A stretch of 12,536 bases of DNA from an uncultured Bacilli bacterium. Its GTDB lineage: Bacteria > Bacillota_I > Bacilli_A > RF39 > UBA660. Positions 6,051 to 12,536 of this stretch are shown piece after piece. The notes beneath the pieces were generated by a model that saw only the letters and a program-made list of their open reading frames with translations, was not told the origin of the DNA and did not search any database. A program made the translations under genes and the position numbers. The stretch covers positions 1 to 12,536 of the forward strand of contig CALVRF010000035.1 of the NCBI GenBank assembly GCA_944358495.1, read 5' to 3'. The first letter of the stretch is position 1. The number at the start of each line of letters is the position of its first letter.

Positions 6051-6063
6051 AAAATTACATTTT
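6051..6063. promoter_or_regulatory. AAAA-N5-TTTT motif (ComK AT-box-like) upstream of the ComK-like gene
   Basis: AAAATTACATTTT matches the ComK AT-box pattern AAAA-N5-TTTT exactly. It lies about 95 bp upstream of the ComK-family start codon, so autoregulation is conceivable, as for comK in B. subtilis. A functional K-box needs two such boxes at fixed spacing, and no clear second copy is visible. Base composition makes single matches easy to find. Confidence 0.25.
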
Positions 6064-6106
6064 TTTAAGTTCTTCGACAAAAAACGATAAAATTTGACAA
6101 ACGAAA

Positions 6107-6115
6107 TGTGTATAA
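6107..6115 (-). promoter_or_regulatory. DnaA-box-like site in the leader of the ComK-like gene
   Basis: TGTGTATAA is the complement of TTATACACA, a member of the TTATNCACA box family. It lies 42 bp before the start codon, near the expected promoter. It could couple expression to replication initiation, but no binding data are available from sequence. Confidence 0.35.
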
Positions 6116-6121
6116 GAAAAG

Positions 6122-6138
6122 TGTCAGTTTTTCTGGCA
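6122..6138 (+). other. small leader hairpin just before the ComK-like ribosome binding site
   Basis: TGTCAG (6122-6127) and CTGGCA (6133-6138) can pair (one G-U) around a TTTTT loop, two bases before the AGGGGGGG ribosome binding site. It might modulate translation, but it is short and may be incidental. Confidence 0.3.
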
Positions 6139-6156
6139 GAAGGGGGGGAAAACGTT

Positions 6157-6606
6157 ATGGAGTATCAAATAACTACCAAAACGTGCGCTTTAATAGGAAT
6201 CGGTGAAGAGGAAACTATGGCTGTGGAAAAAGATAGCAAAACATTTATTCCACAAAAAGCCACTGATATTTTAAAATCTAACTGTGAATACTACGGCAGT
6301 TCTTTAGAAGGTAGATTAAAAGGTAGTCAGCACCAATTAGGTATGAAATATAAATTACCACTTATTATTGAAAATAGTCAGGAAATTATATTTTTCCCAA
6401 CTATTTCACCCAAAGTAGTAGGGTGTTATTGGATTGCTTTAAATAATATTAAAGAATATCGAAAAAATGGTTTTTATTCCATTATTACTTTTAATAGTGG
6501 TTTAGAACTTAATATTCCCGTATCCTATGAATCATTAGAAAATCAAATCTTTAGAGCTACAAAATTATTACTGATAACGCGAAAGCGCCAAAATAAGCTA
6601 AAATAG
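6157..6606 (+). CDS. ComK-family transcription factor (short form)
   Basis: A 149-residue protein recognisable as ComK-like. It has NCEYYGSSLEGRLKG (about 42-56; B. subtilis CRFFGSSYAGRKAG), PLIIE followed by IIFFPTISP (about 68-85; FLFPTLSS), C90-x-W (CGW in ComK), TFNSGLELNIPVSYESLENQ (111-130) and IFRATKL after it. In B. subtilis ComK is the master activator of competence genes and binds AAAA-N5-TTTT boxes. This protein ends about 40 residues earlier than the 192-residue B. subtilis ComK, so it lacks the C-terminal tail with the FMLYPK MecA-recognition motif. The start ATG is chosen for the strong AGGGGGGG site eight bases upstream; an in-frame TTG at 6094 has no such site. It sits between dnaN and recF, where Bacillus has yaaA. 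Role in competence here is inferred. Confidence 0.85.
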   Translation: MEYQITTKTCALIGIGEEETMAVEKDSKTFIPQKATDILKSNCEYYGSSLEGRLKGSQHQLGMKYKLPLIIENSQEIIFFPTISPKVVGCYWIALNNIKEYRKNGFYSIITFNSGLELNIPVSYESLENQIFRATKLLLITRKRQNKLK

Positions 6607-6633
6607 GCCAAAAAAGCCTATTTTTTGCTTATT
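6592..6633 (+). terminator. strong intrinsic terminator after the ComK-like gene
   Basis: AAATAGGC (6601-6608) and GCCTATTT (6616-6623) form a perfect 8-bp stem around a CAAAAAA loop, followed by T's to 6626. Outer arms AATAAGC (6592-6598) and GCTTATT (6627-6633) extend the inverted repeat. The TAG stop codon (6604-6606) lies within the 5' arm. Confidence 0.85.
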
Positions 6634-6654
6634 TAGGTCATTTTATGGTATAAT
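6625..6654 (+). promoter_or_regulatory. candidate promoter of recF-gyrB-gyrA
   Basis: An extended -10, TGGTATAAT (6646-6654), is perfect. TTGCTT (6625-6630) is a partial -35 at 18 bp and overlaps the outer arm of the preceding terminator. Transcription would start near 6661, leaving a leader of about 70 nt before recF. No strong leader structure is visible. Confidence 0.65.
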
Positions 6655-6729
6655 GATAATGAGGTATAGGAGTACTATTAAGAACATTTTTTTGAAATAT
6701 GGACTAAAAAAAGCGAAAAGAGGGAAATC

Positions 6730-7842
6730 ATGATACTAAAAAACTTAGAACTGATCAATTTTAGAAATTATGATACTTTAACTCTTAATTTAAATAAAAA
6801 TATTAATATTATTTATGGAAATAATGGGGAAGGTAAAACCAATATTTTAGAAAGTATCTATGTTTTAGCTTTAACCAAGTCCCATAGAGCTTTGCACAAT
6901 GCTGATTTAATCCAAAAAGAAAAAGAAAATGCCTTAATTAAAGGAACTATACTAAATGATTTATCTTATAATCTTGAAATAGCTTTAACCAAAACCAAAA
7001 AACAAGTAAGAATCGATAATAACCAAGTTACTAAATTAGGTGACTATATTAGTAAAATGAATATTATTATTTTTTATTCTGAAGATTTAGATTTGATTCG
7101 AGGTTTCCCGAGTTATCGCCGGAAATATTTAAATCTTGAACTTAGTCAAATCTCAAAAAATTATTATAATACAGTAAACGATTATAATAAATTATTGAAG
7201 ATTCGGAATGACTATTTAAAAAAAATCAATAATAAAGAAGAAATTAATCAAAGTTATTTCGATGTTTTAACTGATTATCTTGTGGAAAAAAGTATTTTTA
7301 TTTATCAAATGCGCGAAAAGTATATAAATAAACTAAATGAAATTTGTCCAAACATTTATAAAGATATAACTGGAGATAGTAATTTTCTAATAAAATATCT
7401 CCCAACTATTAATCTTCAAAATCAAGATAAAGAAATGATAAAAGCTATATTAAAAAAAGAACTTACTAATAATTTAGAAAAGGAAATAAAGTTAAAAACT
7501 ACTTTATTTGGTCCCCACCGCGATGATTTTGATTTTTGTTTAAATAATCAAAGTTTAAAAACATATGGTTCTCAGGGTCAACAACGAGTAGCTGTTTTAA
7601 CTTTAAAATTAGCCGAAATTCAAATATTTAAAGATTATAAGAAAAATAATCCAATTATTTTACTAGATGATGTTTTTAGTGAACTTGACCATCAAAAAAA
7701 GAATAATTTACTTAAGTATATCGATAGTGGAATGCAAGTTATTATAACCACTACTGATTTAGATAACATCGATGAAAAAATTAAAAAGAACGCTAAGCTC
7801 ATCCAAGTAAAAGATGGAAAAATAGTAGAAGAGGTGAACTAA
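6730..7842 (+). CDS. recF: DNA replication and repair protein RecF
   Basis: A 370-residue SMC-like ATPase that binds gapped DNA and helps RecO/RecR load RecA at stalled forks and gaps. Walker A is GNNGEGKT (30-37, Lys36), the ABC-type signature is YGSQGQQR (279-286) and Walker B is [11 protein letters not shown] (about 310-320). The N-terminal [17 protein letters not shown] is the standard RecF start. Length is normal (about 360-370). The start follows AGAGGG. The stop overlaps the gyrB start by one base (TAATG), and the GAGGTG site for gyrB lies in the last recF codons, so the two are translationally coupled. Confidence 0.97.
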   Translation: MILKNLELINFRNYDTLTLNLNKNINIIYGNNGEGKTNILESIYVLALTKSHRALHNADLIQKEKENALIKGTILNDLSYNLEIALTKTKKQVRIDNNQVTKLGDYISKMNIIIFYSEDLDLIRGFPSYRRKYLNLELSQISKNYYNTVNDYNKLLKIRNDYLKKINNKEEINQSYFDVLTDYLVEKSIFIYQMREKYINKLNEICPNIYKDITGDSNFLIKYLPTINLQNQDKEMIKAILKKELTNNLEKEIKLKTTLFGPHRDDFDFCLNNQSLKTYGSQGQQRVAVLTLKLAEIQIFKDYKKNNPIILLDDVFSELDHQKKNNLLKYIDSGMQVIITTTDLDNIDEKIKKNAKLIQVKDGKIVEEVN

Positions 7843-9767
7843 TGGAAGAAAATAAAGAACATTATAATGAATCCGATATTCAGGTTCTAGAAGGTTTAGA
7901 AGCTGTTAGAAAACGTCCGGGAATGTATATTGGTACTACCGATGTTAAAGGACTTCATCATTTAGTATGGGAAATTGTCGACAATGCCATTGATGAGGCC
8001 TTAGCCGGATATTGTGATAACATTGAAATAGTAATTAACAAGGGAAATTCCATAACGGTAAAAGATAATGGTCGTGGAATTCCTGTTGGAGTTCATCCTA
8101 AAACCGGTTTATCCACAGTTGAAACTGTTTATACTGTGCTGCATGCTGGCGGAAAGTTTGGTGGTGGAGGCTATAAAGTTTCTGGGGGACTTCACGGTGT
8201 TGGGGCCTCTGTTGTTAACGCCTTATCCAGTTGGGTAACCGTCACGGTTTACAAAGATGGAAAAATTCACGAAGCTAAATTTGCAAACGGGGGAAAAACC
8301 ACTCAAAAATTAACTGTAATTGGTGAGTGTGAACCAGAAAGAACTGGTACTACCGTTACTTTTAAACCCGATCCTGATATTTTCGATACGGATATTTACG
8401 ATTATGAAACCTTAAAAGTTCGAACTCGAGAATTAGCCTTTTTAAATAAAGGATTACGTTTAACTTTAAGAGATGATCGCGATGAAGAAGATACTACTGG
8501 AGAAATTTTTCACTATGAAGGTGGTATAAGTGAATATGTTAAATATTTAAATAAAAATAAAACTCCAATCCAAGATGAAATCATTCATTTAGAAGGCGAA
8601 GAAAACGACATAATTTTAGAAGTCGCTTTGCAGTATAATAATGGTTATACCGATAACATCTATTCATTTGTTAATAATATAAATACTCATGACGGTGGAA
8701 CCCACGAAGAAGGAGTTAGAAGAGCATTAACTAGAGTTTTAAACAATTATGCTAGAAAAAATAACATTTTAAAAGATAAAGATGATTCATTAAGCGGAGA
8801 AGACGTTAAAGAAGGTTTAACTATGATTGTTTCTTGTAAACATCCAAATCCGCAGTTTGAAGGGCAAACTAAAGGGCGTTTAGGTAACTCTGAAGTCCGA
8901 AAAATAGCCGATAATGTTTTTGCTGAAGGTTTTGAACGTTATCTTCTAGAACACCCAGATACGGCCAAATTAATTATCGAAAAAAATATGACAGCTGCTA
9001 GAGCTAGAGTGGCTGCCAAAAGGGCTAGAGAGCTAACTAGAAGAAAAAGTGATTTAGATGTCATTAACTTTGGTGGAAAGCTTGTTGATTGCAAAGATAA
9101 AGACCCATCAAAATGTGAAATTTTCTTAGTCGAGGGAGATTCAGCAGGGGGATCAGCCATCAAAGGACGTGACTCGATGACTCAAGCTATATTACCATTA
9201 AGAGGTAAAATCTTAAATGTGGAAAAATCTAGGTTAGATAGGGCTTTATCCAATGAAGAAATAAGGACAATTATAACCGCTTTTGGTACTGGAATTGGTC
9301 AAGATTTTGATTTAAAAAAATTAAGATATGATAAAATTATTATCATGACCGATGCCGATGTCGATGGTTCTCATATTAGAGTGTTATTACTAACTCTTTT
9401 CTATCGTTTCTTTAGACCAATAGTAGAAGCAGGGCACGTTTATGCAGCCCAGCCACCACTATTTTGTATTAAGCATGGTAAAACGATTAAATATGTCTTG
9501 AATGAAGAAGAAAGAGATGCATATCTTGCTTCATTAAATCCTAATACTAAATACGATATTATGCGTATGAAAGGATTAGGTGAAATGGATGCGGAAGAAT
9601 TAAACGAAACAACGATGGATATTAATAAAAGAGTATTAAGAAAAATAACAGTGGATGATATTATGTCAGCGGATGAAGCATTCTCAAAATTAATGGGCGA
9701 AGAAGTTGAGCCACGAAGAAAATTTATCGAAGAAAACGCTGTATATGCCCAAAATTTGGACATTTAG
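7842..9767 (+). CDS. gyrB: DNA gyrase subunit B
   Basis: A 641-residue ATPase subunit of gyrase, which introduces negative supercoils. The GHKL ATPase domain holds [10 protein letters not shown] (E44, N48), DNGRGIPVG and [15 protein letters not shown]. The TOPRIM domain has EGDSAGG (431-437, catalytic Glu431) and the metal-binding DADVDG (504-509). The C-terminus ends [11 protein letters not shown], as in Bacillota GyrB. Length is typical of GyrB rather than the longer Gram-negative form. It is coupled to recF and followed 10 bp later by gyrA. A perfect DnaA box lies inside at 8109-8117. Confidence 0.97.
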   Translation: MEENKEHYNESDIQVLEGLEAVRKRPGMYIGTTDVKGLHHLVWEIVDNAIDEALAGYCDNIEIVINKGNSITVKDNGRGIPVGVHPKTGLSTVETVYTVLHAGGKFGGGGYKVSGGLHGVGASVVNALSSWVTVTVYKDGKIHEAKFANGGKTTQKLTVIGECEPERTGTTVTFKPDPDIFDTDIYDYETLKVRTRELAFLNKGLRLTLRDDRDEEDTTGEIFHYEGGISEYVKYLNKNKTPIQDEIIHLEGEENDIILEVALQYNNGYTDNIYSFVNNINTHDGGTHEEGVRRALTRVLNNYARKNNILKDKDDSLSGEDVKEGLTMIVSCKHPNPQFEGQTKGRLGNSEVRKIADNVFAEGFERYLLEHPDTAKLIIEKNMTAARARVAAKRARELTRRKSDLDVINFGGKLVDCKDKDPSKCEIFLVEGDSAGGSAIKGRDSMTQAILPLRGKILNVEKSRLDRALSNEEIRTIITAFGTGIGQDFDLKKLRYDKIIIMTDADVDGSHIRVLLLTLFYRFFRPIVEAGHVYAAQPPLFCIKHGKTIKYVLNEEERDAYLASLNPNTKYDIMRMKGLGEMDAEELNETTMDINKRVLRKITVDDIMSADEAFSKLMGEEVEPRRKFIEENAVYAQNLDI

Positions 9768-9777
9768 GAGGTGAATT

Positions 9778-12225
9778 ATGGATCATAGTAGAGATAGATT
9801 AGAAGAAAATAACATTGTTAAAGAAATAGAAAGTTCATTTTTAGACTACTCCATGAGTGTTATAACCTCTCGTGCCTTACCAGATTTAAGAGATGGATTA
9901 AAGCCAGTTCATCGCCGAATTTTATATTCAATGTATGAATCTGGCTATACACCTGATAAACCTCATAAGAAAAGTGCTAGAATTGTCGGAGACGTTATGG
10001 GTAAATATCACCCACATGGAGATTCCTCAATTTATGAAGCCATGGTTAGAATGGCTCAAGACTTTAGCTATCGTTATATGTTAGTAGATGGTCATGGAAA
10101 CTTTGGTAATATCGAAGGATATGGTGCAGCTGCTATGCGTTATACCGAATCAAGATTATCCAAAATTTCTTTAGAATTACTACGAGATATCAATAAAGAT
10201 ACCGTTGATTTTGGTCCAAACTTTGATGAGTCAGAAAAAGAACCAACAATTTTACCATCAAGATTTCCAAATATTTTAGTTAATGGAACTATGGGAATTG
10301 CCGTTGGTATGGCAACAAATATTCCACCACATAACTTAGGAGAAGTAATCGATGGCTGTATTGCTTATATTGATAATCCGGATATTGATACTGTTGGATT
10401 AATGCAATATATCAAAGGACCAGATTTTCCAACTGGAGCCATTATTTTAGGTAATAGTGGTATCAAAAAAGCCTATGAAACTGGTAAGGGTTCGATTACT
10501 ATTAGAAGTAGGGCTCAAATTGAAGAAAAAAATGGAAAACACTATATAGTTATTGATGAAGTTCCTTATGGTGTTAATACTTCTGATTTAAAAAACAAAG
10601 TAGCTGAATTAGTTCACAACAAAACCATTGATGGAATTTCCGACTATCACACCGATTTAAAAGATGGTGTAAAAATTACAATAACTCTTAAAAAGGATGC
10701 AAATCCCCAAGTTGTTCTAAATAATTTGTATAAACATACTGCTTTTCAAACTAATTATGGTATAACTTTATTAATGCTTGATAATGGAGTACCTCGAACT
10801 TTAGGTCTAAAAGATATTATCTCTAAGTATATTGATTATCAAAAGGAAATCATAATTAGACGTACTAGATTTGACCTAAATAAAGCCGAAAAACGCGTTC
10901 ATATTTTAGAGGGATTAAAAATTGCTCTAGATAATATTGATGAAGTAATAAAATTAATTAGAGCTGCTCAAAGTGATGAAGAAGCTAAAGCCGGATTAAT
11001 TAATCGCTTTAATTTAAGTGATGTCCAAGCTACTGCAATTCTAGAAATGCGTTTAAGAAGGTTAACCGGCTTAGAAAGAAGTAAAATTGAAGATGAATTA
11101 AATGAATTGTTAGAAAAAATAAAATATTATAAAGAAATTTTAGCTTCTGAGGCCAGAGTATTAGAAATAATTAAGGACGAATTAAAAGAAATCAAAGATA
11201 AATATGGCGATGACCGTCGAACAGACATAGATATGACAGCTATTGATTATATTGAAGACGAATCATTAATACCTGTGGAAAACATTGTTATTACTTTAAC
11301 TAAAAATGGTTATATTAAACGTATGACTAGTGAGACGTATAAAACCCAAAACAGGGGTGGAGTAGGTATAAAAGGAATGACCACAAATGAGGATGATTTT
11401 GTGGAAAAACTAATATCCATGACTACTCATGATTACTTGATGTTCTTCACTAATAAAGGAAAAGTTTATCGTCTAAAAGGTTATGAAGTACCACAATATA
11501 GTAGACAATCAAAAGGTTTACCAATCATTAACTTACTTCCACTTGATAAAGAAGAAGAAGTTAAAGCTATGCTTAAAATAAATAAAGAAGAAGGTTATAA
11601 AAACATTATCTTCTGTACTGAAAGAGGTTTAGTAAAACGAACAAATGTGGAAGAGTTCGAAAGTATTAGATCAAACGGTAAAATAGCTATAACTTTAAAA
11701 GACGATGATCAATTAATTTCTGTTAAGAAAACTACCGGAAACGATGAAATAGTTATTGCCTCGTCAAATGGAAGAATGATTAGATTTGACGAAAGTGAAA
11801 TTAGAATTATGGGTCGTACCGCATCTGGAGTTAAAGGTATTGACTTAGGTGATGGTATTTGCGTTGGTTTAGAAGTAGCCAATCCAAACGATCAAATATT
11901 AGTTGTTACTGAAAAAGGATATGGAAAAAGGACGAATATTGAAGAATATCGTATGACTCATCGTGGAAGTAAAGGTGTAAAAGCCTTAAATGTTACAGAT
12001 AAAAATGGTAATATAGTATCATTTAAACTGGTAAAAGGTGATGAAGACTTAATGATAATAACTGATAGTGGAATTATTATTAGATTATCAGTTGAACAAG
12101 TGTCTACAACTGGCCGTGTAGCTCAAGGTGTTAGATTAATTCATTTAAAAGATGAACAAAAAGTTAGCAGTGTAGCTATATTAGCCAAAGAAAGCGAAGA
12201 ACAAAATACCGAACAAGATGCATAA
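9778..12225 (+). CDS. gyrA: DNA gyrase subunit A
   Basis: An 815-residue subunit that cuts and reseals DNA; it works as GyrA2GyrB2. The breakage-reunion core (about 1-490) has catalytic Tyr122 in AMRYTESRL and the quinolone region [10 protein letters not shown] with Ser83 and Glu87, the residues found in quinolone-susceptible Gram-positive enzymes. A coiled-coil segment follows (about 360-490). The C-terminal beta-pinwheel (about 500-800) wraps DNA; its GyrA box reads QNRGGVG (524-530) instead of QRRGGKG. It ends in a short acidic tail ([11 protein letters not shown]). AGGAGGTG lies directly before the start, overlapping the gyrB stop region. The neighbour gyrB and the wrapping domain support GyrA over ParC. 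Confidence 0.97.
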   Translation: MDHSRDRLEENNIVKEIESSFLDYSMSVITSRALPDLRDGLKPVHRRILYSMYESGYTPDKPHKKSARIVGDVMGKYHPHGDSSIYEAMVRMAQDFSYRYMLVDGHGNFGNIEGYGAAAMRYTESRLSKISLELLRDINKDTVDFGPNFDESEKEPTILPSRFPNILVNGTMGIAVGMATNIPPHNLGEVIDGCIAYIDNPDIDTVGLMQYIKGPDFPTGAIILGNSGIKKAYETGKGSITIRSRAQIEEKNGKHYIVIDEVPYGVNTSDLKNKVAELVHNKTIDGISDYHTDLKDGVKITITLKKDANPQVVLNNLYKHTAFQTNYGITLLMLDNGVPRTLGLKDIISKYIDYQKEIIIRRTRFDLNKAEKRVHILEGLKIALDNIDEVIKLIRAAQSDEEAKAGLINRFNLSDVQATAILEMRLRRLTGLERSKIEDELNELLEKIKYYKEILASEARVLEIIKDELKEIKDKYGDDRRTDIDMTAIDYIEDESLIPVENIVITLTKNGYIKRMTSETYKTQNRGGVGIKGMTTNEDDFVEKLISMTTHDYLMFFTNKGKVYRLKGYEVPQYSRQSKGLPIINLLPLDKEEEVKAMLKINKEEGYKNIIFCTERGLVKRTNVEEFESIRSNGKIAITLKDDDQLISVKKTTGNDEIVIASSNGRMIRFDESEIRIMGRTASGVKGIDLGDGICVGLEVANPNDQILVVTEKGYGKRTNIEEYRMTHRGSKGVKALNVTDKNGNIVSFKLVKGDEDLMIITDSGIIIRLSVEQVSTTGRVAQGVRLIHLKDEQKVSSVAILAKESEEQNTEQDA

Positions 12226-12240
12226 TGCATCTTTTCTTTA
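12215..12240 (+). terminator. intrinsic terminator at the gyrA stop
   Basis: AAGATGCA (12215-12222) and TGCATCTT (12226-12233) form a perfect 8-bp stem whose 3-base loop is the TAA stop codon itself (or a 7-bp stem with a 5-base loop). A T-rich tail (CTTTTCTTTA) follows. It ends the recF-gyrB-gyrA transcript. Confidence 0.75.
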
Positions 12241-12270
12241 TATTTAAGCTTATTGTATAAATTACACTAA

Positions 12271-12536
12271 GTAACCAATGTTTCACGTGAAACTATAGAA
12301 AGAATAAATAACCAATGTTTCACGTGAAACTATGAAAAGAATAAATAATCATGTTTCACGTGAAACTATGAAAAGAATAAATAATCAATGTTTCACGTGA
12401 AACTATAGAAAGAATAAATAACCAATGTTTCACGTGAAACTATAAAAAAAATAAATAACCAATGTTTCACGTGAAACTATAAAAAGAAAAAAACAACCAA
12501 TGTTTCACGTGAAACTATAGAAAGAAAAAATAATCA
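12271..12536. repeat. parS: tandem array of at least seven parS (ParB-binding) sites
   Basis: The 14-bp perfect palindrome GTTTCACGTGAAAC occurs at 12280-12293, 12317-12330, 12353-12366, 12390-12403, 12427-12440, 12464-12477 and 12502-12515. Each is preceded by T and followed by TAT, so the 16-mer is TGTTTCACGTGAAACT, one base from the chromosomal parS consensus TGTTNCACGTGAAACA. Spacing is 37, 36, 37, 37, 37, 38 bp. Spacers are A-rich, 22-24 bp, and clearly related to each other; those after copies 1 and 4 are identical. The window ends in TAATCA, the lead-in to another copy, so the array continues. parS is the loading site for ParB (Spo0J), which recruits ParA and SMC for origin segregation. 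No gene is seen after gyrA in the window. Confidence 0.93.

Noticed and set aside
6094..6116. Promoter of the ComK-like gene formed by TTGACA (6094-6099) and TATAAG (6111-6116)
   Set aside because: The spacing is only 11 bp, too short for a sigma-A-type promoter, and no -10 element occurs at 16-18 bp from the perfect TTGACA.
6612..6624. Second ComK AT-box (AAAA-N5-TTTT)
   Set aside because: It is fully explained as the loop and 3' arm of the terminator after the ComK-like gene.
6653..6733. Small open frame of 26 codons before recF, overlapping its start as ATGA
   Set aside because: Its ATG lies inside the -10 element and has no ribosome binding site; the only AGGAG-like site precedes an ATT codon at too short a distance.
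12271..12536. CRISPR array (regular repeats with spacers of about 23 bp)
   Set aside because: The spacers are nearly identical to each other instead of unique, the repeat is a 14-bp palindrome matching parS, and no cas genes are visible.

Overview
This window is a chromosomal replication-origin region from an AT-rich (roughly 30% G+C by eye) low-GC Gram-positive bacterium. The gene set and order (rpmH-rnpA-yidC-jag leftward; dnaA-dnaN-recF-gyrB-gyrA rightward), the Gram-positive-type ribosome binding sites, a lipoprotein-type YidC and a ComK-family protein all point to Bacillota, class Bacilli. Very short intergenic spaces and strong A+T bias suggest an uncultured gut-type lineage (Erysipelotrichia/RF39-like); that placement is inference. 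The standard genetic code fits: TGA ends the 146-residue membrane protein gene and tryptophan is encoded by TGG.

Layout. At the left edge is the start of a leftward gene for an exported protein (1-132). A small XRE-family repressor (248-484) diverges from it, and their shared spacer holds a perfect inverted repeat plus a second half-conserved copy 31 bp away. Next comes the leftward block jag (KhpB), yidC, rnpA and rpmH (511-2591), driven by a consensus promoter at 2631-2659. A two-pass membrane protein of unknown function (2656-3096) lies between rpmH and the origin. DnaA boxes flank dnaA on both sides (about 3144-3327 and 4737-4847), giving a bipartite oriC. The right part is followed by a run of TAA-type triplets resembling a DnaA-trio. 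dnaA, dnaN, a ComK-like regulator, recF, gyrB and gyrA follow rightward. gyrA ends in a terminator, and the last 260 bases are a tandem array.

The most striking element is that array: seven copies of a parS site (TGTTTCACGTGAAAC core) spaced 36-38 bp apart right after gyrA, running off the window end. Chromosomal parS sites are normally dispersed, so a tight array beside oriC looks like a plasmid-style centromere on a chromosome. The second notable feature is the ComK-family gene between dnaN and recF, a slot that in Bacillus holds yaaA. It lacks the C-terminal part that in B. subtilis ComK carries the MecA-recognition motif.

How it fits together: DnaA, the clamp (DnaN), RecF and gyrase serve replication initiation, processivity, repair and supercoiling. 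RpmH, RnpA, YidC and KhpB serve translation, tRNA maturation, membrane insertion and RNA binding. The parS array would load the segregation machinery at the newly copied origin. The usual neighbours mnmE, mnmG, rsmG, parA and parB are not found beside jag, so this origin region is rearranged.
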